From JBFGCM01 sp041581135 (GTDB lineage Bacteria; Actinomycetota; Acidimicrobiia; Spongiisociales; UBA5794): a stretch of DNA of 50,026 bases. Position 1 is the stretch's first letter; the number at the start of each line of letters is the position of its first letter. The DNA lies in NCBI GenBank assembly GCA_041581135.1, contig JBFGCM010000015.1, forward strand, positions 1 through 50,026. The letters are read 5' to 3'. Below are positions 26,675 through 34,420 of this stretch, in pieces. The notes under the pieces are model-generated. The model was not told the origin of the DNA, made no database searches, and saw only the letters and a list, made by a program, of their open reading frames with translations. The position numbers and the translations under genes are program-made.

Positions 26675-27796
26675 TCACCGGATCAGGTCGAGGAACTCGC
26701 TGCGGGTCCTGGCGTCGTTACGGAACGTGCCGCGCATGGCACTCGTCTTCATGCTGCTGCCCTGCTTCTGCACCCCGCGCATCATCATGCACAGATGGCT
26801 GCCTTCCATCACCACTGCGGCGCCATGGGGGTCCAGCACCTCGAGCATGGCGTCTGCCACCTGATTGGTGAGCCGTTCCTGCACTTGGAAGCGGCGGGCG
26901 TAGAGGTCGACGATGCGGGCGATCTTGGAGAGGCCGATGATCTTGCCTCGTGGCAGATAGGCGACGTTGGCCCGGCCGAAGAACGGCAGCATGTGGTGCT
27001 CGCAAAGTGAGTAGAACTCGATGTCCTTGACCACCACCATCTCGGAGGCGTCTTCGCTGTCGAAGATGGCGTTGTTCACCACCTCGTCGAGCTTCATGCT
27101 GTAGCCGCTGGTGAGGAACGACATCGCCTTGGCGACTCGCAGCGGTGTGCGCTCCAGTCCCTCCCGGTGCGGGTCCTCCCCCAGCTCCACGAGCATGCTG
27201 CCGACGAGCGCCTCGAACTGCGGCGCATACACCTCGCCCTCGTCTGCCTCGAAGTCGACGGCGTACCGCCCGTCGCCGAAAGAGGCCGTGCGCAATTCAC
27301 TCGGTCGTGCCGGGCGAATGCTGGTCTCGTCGTGGTCCATGCGCTTGACGACCTCCTCCAGGGTGTCCCCTGTCTCGGGATGAATCCACTCTCCGGCGAC
27401 GTCGGCGAGCGGGACCGCAACGTGCGGGTAGTCCAGTATGTCCGGTGCTGGCAGTGTCCAACCGTCGAACGCCTCGCGAAGATTCCCGTACATCGAGACG
27501 TCGAGGTCGATGGTTCGAGACGCGTTGGGATCGTCGGTTCGTACCCTGCCGAGGCGGGCTTCCATACGACGCAGCTCTCGACGCAGTTCGAGCGGAGAAA
27601 GGTCGGTGATCACCCGCAGCGCCGCATTGAAGAATTCCGGTGCCTCTGGGTCTCCGCCCACCGGCTTGGTGATGTACACCCGGGACGATCCCGTGATCTC
27701 GATGCGGGGGTGGGCTCGCATCTCGTCGAAGGCACGGGCGATGTGCCGCTCCCGCTCGATGTTGGAGCCCATGGAGATGAGCGCTTCGGATCGCAT
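26675..27796 (-). CDS. folKE: Bifunctional HPPK / GTP cyclohydrolase I (FolK-FolE fusion)
   Basis: A 373-residue fusion. Residues 1-165 are 6-hydroxymethyl-dihydropterin pyrophosphokinase (SMGSNIERE at 8-16, RTIDLDVSMYGN at 94-105). Residues ~190-373 are GTP cyclohydrolase I with the zinc and catalytic residues C265, H267, H268 in CEHHMLPF, C336 in HLCMMMRGV, and the QVQERLTNQ block. The FolE half makes dihydroneopterin triphosphate; the FolK half acts later in the same pathway. A FolKE fusion is known in lactococci, but this arrangement is uncommon. The ATG lies 6 bases after the folB stop in an operon. Confidence 0.93.
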   Translation of the reverse strand: MRSEALISMGSNIERERHIARAFDEMRAHPRIEITGSSRVYITKPVGGDPEAPEFFNAALRVITDLSPLELRRELRRMEARLGRVRTDDPNASRTIDLDVSMYGNLREAFDGWTLPAPDILDYPHVAVPLADVAGEWIHPETGDTLEEVVKRMDHDETSIRPARPSELRTASFGDGRYAVDFEADEGEVYAPQFEALVGSMLVELGEDPHREGLERTPLRVAKAMSFLTSGYSMKLDEVVNNAIFDSEDASEMVVVKDIEFYSLCEHHMLPFFGRANVAYLPRGKIIGLSKIARIVDLYARRFQVQERLTNQVADAMLEVLDPHGAAVVMEGSHLCMMMRGVQKQGSSMKTSAMRGTFRNDARTRSEFLDLIR

Positions 27797-27802
27797 CGCC
27801 GG

Positions 27803-28195
27803 CTACTCCGCGCCCTCGTCGCCGGCGGTGTGTGAGCGGCTGCGATGGATGGTGACGCCGACCGAGCGGGCGTGGCGCAGTGCTCCGGGCTTCTCCACCG
27901 ACACCTTCACCTCGTCGATCCGGTCGTCGGCGGCGAGGCACAGGTCGGCCAGCTCGGCCACGAGCCGCTCCACCAGCATCGGCTCTCCCTGCTGGATGTG
28001 GGCGATGATCTGCTTGGTGATCGTGCGGTAGTTGACGGCGTCATCGATGTTGTCGCTGGCGGCGGCGGGTCGGGTGTCTGCCCACAGCGACACGTTGACC
28101 CGGACGTCCTGCTCGGTGACCCGCTCCTCCGGATTGATGCCAATGATCCCCGAGACGACGAGGTCGTAGATGTCGATCCGGTCCCGCTTGTCCAT
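27803..28195 (-). CDS. folB: Dihydroneopterin aldolase
   Basis: A 130-residue FolB. It starts with the standard IDIYDLVVSGIIGINPEER (pterin-binding first strand), has DDAVNYRTITKQI with the conserved Tyr, MLVERLVAELA with the active-site Glu, and the late VKVSVEKPGAL with the catalytic Lys. It converts dihydroneopterin to 6-hydroxymethyldihydropterin, which the FolK half of the next gene pyrophosphorylates. No folP (dihydropteroate synthase) is in this operon. Confidence 0.93.
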   Translation of the reverse strand: MDKRDRIDIYDLVVSGIIGINPEERVTEQDVRVNVSLWADTRPAAASDNIDDAVNYRTITKQIIAHIQQGEPMLVERLVAELADLCLAADDRIDEVKVSVEKPGALRHARSVGVTIHRSRSHTAGDEGAE

Positions 28196-28268
28196 GCGAG
28201 GACCCTAACGGCGCCGACGGCCCTAGTCCCCGGCCGAACCGATCATCGGATCGTGCGCCGGTTGGGGA

Positions 28269-29000
28269 TCAGACGAGGTGGGCGCCGCCGTCCAAACGGA
28301 GGATCTCACCGGTCACGAAGTCGTTCTCGAGCAGCGCCAGCACGCCGCTCACGACCGGATCTGTGCCACCGACCCGCTGCAACGGCAGACGCGCCGCCAG
28401 CCGCTCCACGTATGCATCGTCCTCGCCGGGGGGAGGGAGAATCACGCCCAGTGCGACGGCATTCACGCGCACCTGCGGTGCCAGCGCCACCGCCGCCGCC
28501 TTGGTGAACGTGTCGAGCCCACCCTTGGCGACGATGTAGCTGAAGTGGTCCGTGTAGGGGGTCGCCGTCTTCACGTCGGTGATGTTGACCACGGCACCGG
28601 GCGTGTCCTGAGGCAAGGCGGCGGCGAAGGCCTGGGTCAGGAAGACCGGCGCCATGAGGGTGACTGCATGGCTACGCATCCACGCTTCATGGGTCACGTC
28701 GCGCAGGGTGTCGGTGGCGAATCCCGATGCCCCGTTGATCAGCACCGTGGGCGGCCCCAACGAGGAGTTCACCGCTGCGATCAACTCTTCGATCGAGTCG
28801 GCGTCGCCGAGGTCCGCCTGGCCGGTCTCGGAGCGCACCCCGACGGCCCGGATCTCTGCGGTCGTCTCCTCGGCCGGGCCCGCCGAGGAGTTGTAGTGGA
28901 TGAACACATCGGCGCCGGCTCCGGCCAGCCCGAGTGCCACCGCTTTGCCGACTCGGTGCGCGCCGCCGGTGACCAGCGCCACCGCTCCATCGAGGTTCAC
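28269..29000 (-). CDS. SDR oxidoreductase of the pteridine reductase (PTR1/FolM) type
   Basis: A 243-residue short-chain dehydrogenase from a GTG. The nucleotide loop TGGAHRVGKA (11-20) has the Arg typical of pteridine reductases, and the catalytic set is D142-Y155-K159 rather than the usual Ser-Tyr-Lys. The same Asp, with the same 13- and 4-residue spacing, marks the PTR1/FolM branch. These enzymes reduce dihydro- to tetrahydropterins with NADPH. The gene is first in the operon with folB and folKE, which supports a role in tetrahydropterin or dihydrofolate reduction. Confidence 0.85.
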   Translation of the reverse strand: MNLDGAVALVTGGAHRVGKAVALGLAGAGADVFIHYNSSAGPAEETTAEIRAVGVRSETGQADLGDADSIEELIAAVNSSLGPPTVLINGASGFATDTLRDVTHEAWMRSHAVTLMAPVFLTQAFAAALPQDTPGAVVNITDVKTATPYTDHFSYIVAKGGLDTFTKAAAVALAPQVRVNAVALGVILPPPGEDDAYVERLAARLPLQRVGGTDPVVSGVLALLENDFVTGEILRLDGGAHLV

Positions 29001-29044
29001 GGCCTCGGAGGCTAGCCCGCGGGCGCGCTACGGTAACGGGCGCC

Positions 29045-29668
29045 ATGTACCGCCACGTCGGCAAGCGCCTCTTCGACCTCTCAGTGGTCATCATCACGGC
29101 ACCCATGTGGGTGCCGTTGCTGGCCGTGCTGGCCGTGATGGTCAGACTCCGGATCGGATCCCCGGTCTTGTTCCGTCAGGAGCGACCCGGCAAGGGCGGC
29201 GAGCCGTTCACCATCCTCAAGTTCCGCACGATGACCAGCGCCACCGACGCCGACGGCAATCTGCTCCCGGATTCGGATCGCCTCACCCCCACCGGTCGTC
29301 TGCTCCGCAAGACGAGCGTCGACGAGTTGCCCGAGCTCATCAACGTGCTGCGCGGAGACATGTCGCTGGTCGGTCCCCGGCCGCTGCTGATGGAGTACCT
29401 GGAGCTGTACACACCCGAGCAGGCGCGACGTCACGACGTCCGACCCGGCATCACCGGCCTCGCCCAGGTGAGCGGGCGGAACGCCATCTCGTGGGAAGCG
29501 AAGTTCGACCTCGACGGGGAGTATGTCGACGACGTGAGCTTGGGCCTGGACCTCAAGATCCTGGCGGCCACCGCCAAAGCCGTGCTCGGCGCAGGCGGCG
29601 TCAGCGCGTCCGACCACGCCACCATGCCCAACTTCGAAGGTACGGACCCCGAGGAGCCCGGCGCCTGA
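29045..29668 (+). CDS. Bacterial sugar transferase (undecaprenyl-phosphate glycosyl-1-phosphate transferase type)
   Basis: A 207-residue protein of the short PglC/WbaP C-terminal type. An N-terminal hydrophobic hairpin (about 12-32) is followed by GSPVLFRQERPGKGG, FTILKFRTM, the catalytic KTSVDELPELINVLRGDMS, GPRPLL and RPGITGLAQVSGR. It transfers a sugar-1-phosphate onto undecaprenyl phosphate to start a surface glycan. No other polysaccharide genes are nearby except a carbamoyltransferase, with which it is convergent (3 bases apart). Confidence 0.92.
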   Translation: MYRHVGKRLFDLSVVIITAPMWVPLLAVLAVMVRLRIGSPVLFRQERPGKGGEPFTILKFRTMTSATDADGNLLPDSDRLTPTGRLLRKTSVDELPELINVLRGDMSLVGPRPLLMEYLELYTPEQARRHDVRPGITGLAQVSGRNAISWEAKFDLDGEYVDDVSLGLDLKILAATAKAVLGAGGVSASDHATMPNFEGTDPEEPGA

Positions 29669-29671
29669 GGG

Positions 29672-31372
29672 CTACTTGGTGATGCGCACGTCCCCGAGGT
29701 ACAGGATGTCGAGCCCGCTCGAGTAGAACGTGCGAATCGCATCCAGCGGTGAATCCACCATGGGCTCGCCGTTCAGGTTGAAGCTCGTGTTCAGGACGAT
29801 GGGCACCCCGGTCTCGGCCTCGAAGTGCTGGATGAGCGACCGGAAGCGTGGCGAGGACGCTTCGCCCACGGTGCCGAGGCGGCCCGAGCCGTCCACGTGC
29901 ACCACGGCGGGCACGTCGTCCTTCTTGTCCTCGAGGAACATGAACACCCGCTCCATGTACGGCACCTCGGTGCCCGGCGGGCAGTCGAAGTAGTCGGCGA
30001 CTCGCTCGGTGAGGATCGCCGGAGCAAACGGACGGAAGGCCTCACGGAACTTCACTGCGGAGTTGACGAGGTCCTTGGCGTCGTCGCGTCTCGGGTCCAC
30101 GAGAATCGACCGGTTGCCCAGCGCACGCTGGCCGAACTCGGAACGACCCTGGAACCAACCGATGAGCTTGCCGTCCACGAGGTCGCGTGCTGCAGCCGCA
30201 GCGGGGTCGTCGACTCGCTCCGCCGGGAGCTTGTACGACGTGGCGATGCGGTGGCACTCCTCATCGCTGAACTCCCGACCGAAATAGTTGTGCCCCGGCG
30301 GCTCCTCGGTGGGACGCCGGCCGGTGCGTAGCGCATGCACGTAGAGGGCGGCACCGATCGACGTGCCGGAGTCGTCCGGCGAGCCGCCGATGTAGACCCG
30401 CTTGAACGGGGTCATCGCCTCGATCTTGCCGTTGTACACGCTGTTCATGAACGAGCCACCGTTGACGATCACGTCATCCAGGCCGGTCATGTCGTACAGC
30501 TCGGTCAGCAACTGCGACATGACCTCTTCGAACACGTGCTGCAATGCGGCGGCGATCTGGTAGTGCCGGTCGGTGAGCGGACCGTCCTTCTGGCGGGGCT
30601 CCCCGAACGTGTCCACGAACCGGTCCGAGTACATGCGGCGGTCCCAGAAGTTGAAGAACTCGAACTTGGCGAGGTCGAGGGAGAACATGCCGGCGTCGCT
30701 CACCCACACCAAGTCCCTCATCAACGGGAGGTACTCGTTGTCGGCGTCGGCATAGGAGGCGAGCGCTATCACTTTCCATTCGTCCCCGTCGGGCTTGAAG
30801 CCGAGGTACTGGGTGACCGCGCCGTAGAGGAGGCCGAGGCTATGAGGGAAGAAATTCTCGCGCAGCACCTCGATCTTGGCGCCGCTGGCCCGGGCCATCA
30901 TGCCGGTGTGCGACTCACCGCGCCCGTCCACCACCAGGATGGCGGCACTCTCGAACGGCGAGTGGAACAGCCCGTTGGCGGCGTGGGTGAGGTAGTGATC
31001 GACGTAGGTGATCTTCGGGCCACCCGCCCACAACTCGCTCATGCTCGGGGTGCTCGACGCCTTGCGACCCGACAGCGTCAACAGTCGGGAGGGCACTTGG
31101 GTGAAGTGTTCGGAGCGCCACCGGCGGCTGAGGAATCCCCCCGGCATCGTCTCGGCCTCTCTGGCGGGATTCCAGCCGATGGCCACCTCGTCGATGTCGT
31201 CGAGCTCCAATCCGGCCATGTCCAGACACTCTTGGATGGCGCGGGTGGGAAACACGCGGCTTCGCTTGACCCGGTCCAGGCGCTCCTCGGCGATGGCGGC
31301 GACGACTTCGCCGTCCACCAGGACACAGGCCGAACAGATCAGCACATCATGACAAATCCCGAGAACTTTCAT
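29672..31372 (-). CDS. Carbamoyltransferase of the NodU/CmcH (TobZ) family
   Basis: A protein of about 566 residues from the ATG at 31372, with a GGGG site just upstream; earlier frame codons to 31441 look non-coding. The N-terminal ATPase-like Kae1/TsaD-type domain has AIAEERLDRVKRSRVFP and HYLTHAANGLFHSPF with the metal-binding His residues, and AILVVDGRGE. The C-terminal YrdC-like region has GRSEFGQRALGNRSIL and VLNTSFNLNGEPMV. These enzymes make carbamoyl-AMP and carbamoylate sugars or antibiotics. The acceptor is unknown; the neighbouring sugar transferase hints at a glycan. Confidence 0.92.
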   Translation of the reverse strand: MKVLGICHDVLICSACVLVDGEVVAAIAEERLDRVKRSRVFPTRAIQECLDMAGLELDDIDEVAIGWNPAREAETMPGGFLSRRWRSEHFTQVPSRLLTLSGRKASSTPSMSELWAGGPKITYVDHYLTHAANGLFHSPFESAAILVVDGRGESHTGMMARASGAKIEVLRENFFPHSLGLLYGAVTQYLGFKPDGDEWKVIALASYADADNEYLPLMRDLVWVSDAGMFSLDLAKFEFFNFWDRRMYSDRFVDTFGEPRQKDGPLTDRHYQIAAALQHVFEEVMSQLLTELYDMTGLDDVIVNGGSFMNSVYNGKIEAMTPFKRVYIGGSPDDSGTSIGAALYVHALRTGRRPTEEPPGHNYFGREFSDEECHRIATSYKLPAERVDDPAAAAARDLVDGKLIGWFQGRSEFGQRALGNRSILVDPRRDDAKDLVNSAVKFREAFRPFAPAILTERVADYFDCPPGTEVPYMERVFMFLEDKKDDVPAVVHVDGSGRLGTVGEASSPRFRSLIQHFEAETGVPIVLNTSFNLNGEPMVDSPLDAIRTFYSSGLDILYLGDVRITK

Positions 31373-31535
31373 CGATCCCCCGTTGACAGAGAAGAAGGCG
31401 AGCGGGGACGTTCCCCACACCCCCGTAGGCCCATATCGCACCGCAATGTATCAAGAACATCGCGCTCTTGGCTAGTCCGCCACGCCGTGCACAGAAGTGC
31501 ACCGCAACCGGGGCCTTCGACTATCTTGCCGGGCG

Positions 31536-32138
31536 ATGAGCCGAGAAGACCCGAAGCCAGGCCGGTGGATCCTGCCCCTCGTGGTCGGTGCCATGCTCTT
31601 CTTCACGTATGTCTTCGTGAATGCGCTGCCGCCCGCCGACCCCGACGCCGACGGAGACATCACCACGACGACCATCGCCGACGGCACCACCGAGACCACC
31701 ACGACCACCACGCTCCTGGATGCCGCCACCACGACCACCGTCTCCCCCGTCACCAGCGCGTTCCTCGAGGAGATCGCCGGCGTGGGCTCCACTGCCATCG
31801 GGCTCGCCGTCGATGCCCGTGCCATCAACGATCAATGGGATGCCCGCACCGCCGGCTTGTCCGAGATCCGTGCCGAACTCGACCGTATCAACCAGGAGGC
31901 GAACGCCATCGCCACCCAGATCGAGGCCGTGACGATTCCCGAGGGTATCGAGGAGGAGTGGGCCTCGGTGCTCAGTGCCGCCGATGCGCTGCGCACCCAT
32001 GCTGAAGGCATGGTGGACGGTCTTGCCTCCTCGGATGACGGCACCATCCGTCGCACCGCTCTCCTGGACTTCGAGGCAGCCGCCAATGAGCTCAATGGCG
32101 CCTTGGACGACGCCGACGCGGCCGTTCGCTTCGGCTGA
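31536..32138 (+). CDS. Single-pass membrane protein with Thr-rich linker and coiled-coil-like domain
   Basis: A 200-residue protein from the ATG at 31536. It has a short cytoplasmic N-terminus, one transmembrane helix (about 11-31), a Thr-rich linker (43-72) and a mainly helical extracytoplasmic part (75-200) with heptad-like stretches (LSEIRAELDRINQEANAIATQ region). No domain is recognised. It is convergent with the beta-lactamase-fold gene and divergent from the carbamoyltransferase. Confidence 0.7.
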   Translation: MSREDPKPGRWILPLVVGAMLFFTYVFVNALPPADPDADGDITTTTIADGTTETTTTTTLLDAATTTTVSPVTSAFLEEIAGVGSTAIGLAVDARAINDQWDARTAGLSEIRAELDRINQEANAIATQIEAVTIPEGIEEEWASVLSAADALRTHAEGMVDGLASSDDGTIRRTALLDFEAAANELNGALDDADAAVRFG

Positions 32139-32147
32139 TCCCCCAGG

Positions 32148-33335
32148 TCACAGCTCGAGCGTGACCACTTGGTTCAACAGGTGGGCCGCGAAGGTCTCCG
32201 TGTCGGGTTGGATGCCGTCGGAGGTGACGACGAGCTTGTTGGCGAGCACCACGACGGCATAGCCGTCCGGTGACTCCTGGCGAAGCGCCGACGCCGTGTA
32301 GCCGGGGACCGCTCCGTTGTGGCCCCAGGCCTCCAGTGAGCCGTAGCGGCGCCGCTCGATTCCCAGGCCATAGCCCGACCCCGCCGAGGGCGCCTGCATT
32401 TCGCCCACCCACGCCTCGGGGAGCAGCTCACCACCGAAGAGTGCGCCGTAGAAGGCGGCCATGTCGGGAGCGCTGGAGACGATGCCCCCCGCAGACCAGG
32501 CCGCGGTGATCACTCCGGCCAACGGCTCGGGGCCCAGCTGGAGCGGCTCGGTATCTGCCCCGATGGCCACTTCTCCCGGCACCAGGTCGGCTCCGAGATC
32601 TTCGCTCCACGCCAGATAAGTGTCCTCCAGGCCCAACGGCTCCAACACCTCGGCCCGGATGGTCGCCGCCACCGGTTCACCCGTGGCGGCCTCCAGCACC
32701 GCGCCGACCACCCAGTACCCGGCGTTCGAGTACGCGTGGGAGGTTCCGGCAGGAATGGCGCCGACGAGTCCGCCCGCCTGCTCGATGAGCTCCTCCGGGG
32801 CCACGGGCCGGGACAGACGGAGCAGCTCGGCAGGATCCGGCTCCGCATTTCCGTCCTGCAAGCCGGCAGTGTGCCCCATCAAGTGCCGCAGGGTGATCGT
32901 GTCGGCGGCCGGAAAATCGGGCAGCCACGTGGCGATCGGCACGTCGAGGTCCACCACCCCGCGTGCCGCCAGCGACACGGCGGTGGCCGCCACCACGGTC
33001 TTGGTCAGACTGCCGACCTCGAACAAGGAGTCGACGGGCCACTCGATGCCATTGCGAGAAGCCATCACGGTGATGATCTCTCCGGTAGGTGTGACCACGC
33101 CCACTGCGACGGCCCCCACTGCGTTGTCGAGCGCCCACCGGTCGACGGTGAGCGCCAGCGCCGCAACCTCGGGGCGCGACGCCGTCGTCGGCGGCGCGGT
33201 CGCCACCGGGACGGTGGTCACCGGCGCAGTGGTGGTGGGGGCGGCCGTGGTGGTCACCGGCTCGGCAGATCCGGAGCAGGCGGAGGCCACGATCGCCATG
33301 GCGAGGCAGAGCATCCCGAGACGTGAGCCGAGCAT
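32148..33335 (-). CDS. Beta-lactamase-fold serine hydrolase lipoprotein (class C-like)
   Basis: A 395-residue protein with signal sequence and lipobox ASAC (Cys20), then a Thr/Pro/Val linker to about residue 52. The catalytic motifs of the class C/DD-peptidase clan are present: SLTK (109-112, nucleophile Ser109), YSN (202-204) and HNG (339-341, in the place of KTG). This group covers esterases, D-aminopeptidases and penicillin-binding proteins, so activity on beta-lactams is not implied. It is divergent from the DUF3179 gene. Confidence 0.9.
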   Translation of the reverse strand: MLGSRLGMLCLAMAIVASACSGSAEPVTTTAAPTTTAPVTTVPVATAPPTTASRPEVAALALTVDRWALDNAVGAVAVGVVTPTGEIITVMASRNGIEWPVDSLFEVGSLTKTVVAATAVSLAARGVVDLDVPIATWLPDFPAADTITLRHLMGHTAGLQDGNAEPDPAELLRLSRPVAPEELIEQAGGLVGAIPAGTSHAYSNAGYWVVGAVLEAATGEPVAATIRAEVLEPLGLEDTYLAWSEDLGADLVPGEVAIGADTEPLQLGPEPLAGVITAAWSAGGIVSSAPDMAAFYGALFGGELLPEAWVGEMQAPSAGSGYGLGIERRRYGSLEAWGHNGAVPGYTASALRQESPDGYAVVVLANKLVVTSDGIQPDTETFAAHLLNQVVTLEL

Positions 33336-33404
33336 CGGAGGAACGCTACCGGCCTCTCCGGGCTAGCCGGGAACAGCTCCCACTCCGCCGTGGTTCACTC
33401 CCAC

Positions 33405-34415
33405 ATGGCTCACCGCCAGGCTCGCCTCCTCGCCGGGGTCGTGATCCTCGGTGCGATCGTGCTCGCAGGTCTCGCCAGTGGAGGTACGCCCTCACCGACG
33501 CCGCGACTCGCCGATCCAGGATCGGTGTACGACCCCACCGAGGCCGGCGAAGCGCTGCCCCGGGGCTACCGGCTCGCCTTGGATCGAGACCAGATCCTGC
33601 CGGTGTACGAGCCCGAATTCACCACTGCGGCCCGTGTTGACTGGCCATCCGATTCGCTCGTGATAGGAGTGGCCGGCGACGGTGAAGCGAAGGCCTATCC
33701 CGTGACGCACCTGAACTCGCGCGAGATCGTCATCGACACCCTGGACGGCGAGCCGATCCTCGTCTCGTGGTGACCGCTCTGTGCGACGGCGATGGTTCAT
33801 CGTCGGGAGATAGACGGAAGGGAGGTGGGGTTCGGCAACCAGGGCGATCTCTTCGGGAACGCCATGACCTGGTGGGATCACGACACCGGCTCGATCTGGA
33901 GCCAGCCTTTGGGCGAAGCGATTCTCGGGCCATTGCGCGGCAAGAAGCTAGAACCGATGGTGGGCACCCTCACCACGTGGGTGAGCTGGACGGAGGCCCA
34001 TCCCGACACGCTTGCCCTCGACGTGCACGCCTGGCGCACCGGGTTCTACCTCGAGGAGATGTCCATCGTGCTCGACCTCGGCACGGAGGCGATTGCGTTC
34101 GCGATTCCGGCGCTCCAGCGCGTCGGCGTGGTCAACGAGGTCGTGGCCGGTCTCGAGGTGGCCGCCGTGATCGACCCCCAGGAACCCAGCCGGTGGGCCG
34201 TCTTCAGCCGCCGACTGGACGACAGCGTCGCCGAGCTCGCCCTGACATCGGACGGTCTCGTCGACACGGTGTCCGGCACGGTCTTTGACACCTTCCTCGG
34301 GCGGGGCCTGTCCGGCCCGCTCTCCGACCAGAACCTGGACAAGCTGGCGGCGTTCACATCATTCCCCGAGGACTACCTCACGTTCTTCCCGGATGGAAGC
34401 ACGTGGCCACGCTGA
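33405..34415 (+). CDS. DUF3179 protein with in-frame TGA at the conserved Cys (candidate selenoprotein)
   Basis: One open frame of 336 codons is interrupted only by TGA at 33771-33773 (codon 123). Both halves are DUF3179: GEAKAYPVTHLNSREIVIDT before, PLCATAMVHRREIDGREVGF after. The TGA lies exactly where the family has the first Cys of its YCPLC-type motif, so translation as selenocysteine would give U123-P-L-C126, a redox UxxC pair. An N-terminal hydrophobic segment (about 7-27) makes it secreted or membrane-anchored. A GTG at 33390 is an alternative start. A nonsense mutation of a TGC/TGT codon is the rival explanation, but no other lesion is present. Confidence 0.75.
33771..33817 (+). promoter_or_regulatory. 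Candidate bacterial SECIS hairpin after the in-frame TGA
   Basis: Directly after TGA (33771-33773), CCGCTCT (33774-33780, one bulged C) can pair with AGACGG (33812-33817). CGACG (33784-33788) can pair with CGTCG (33801-33805), and ATG (33792-33794) with CAT (33798-33800), closing the three-base loop GTT at 33795-33797. An alternative is an uninterrupted five-pair stem CGATG/CATCG on the same loop. The loop begins with G and is 21 bases from the TGA, which fits the published bacterial SECIS range. The folding was done by hand. Confidence 0.45.
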
Positions 34416-34420
34416 CGACC

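Noticed and set aside
30335..32005. A 556-codon plus-strand frame across the carbamoyltransferase
   Set aside because: The minus strand has full NodU/CmcH motifs; the plus frame has no recognisable domain and crosses into the next gene out of frame.
32148..33335. Antibiotic-resistance beta-lactamase
   Set aside because: The SxxK, YSN and HNG motifs define a broad clan that includes esterases and peptidases; the lipoprotein form and HNG in place of KTG do not support a resistance call.
33771..33773. TGA reassigned to Trp (alternative genetic code)
   Set aside because: TGA ends many other genes in the window (for example at 9199, 20580, 40081), and the family residue here is Cys, not Trp.
33390..34415. 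Two separate genes (a 127-codon ORF and a 207-codon ORF) or a frameshift
   Set aside because: Both halves are in the same frame and together form one DUF3179 domain. The gap between the two ORFs contains PLCATA, which continues the family motif, so only the TGA separates them.
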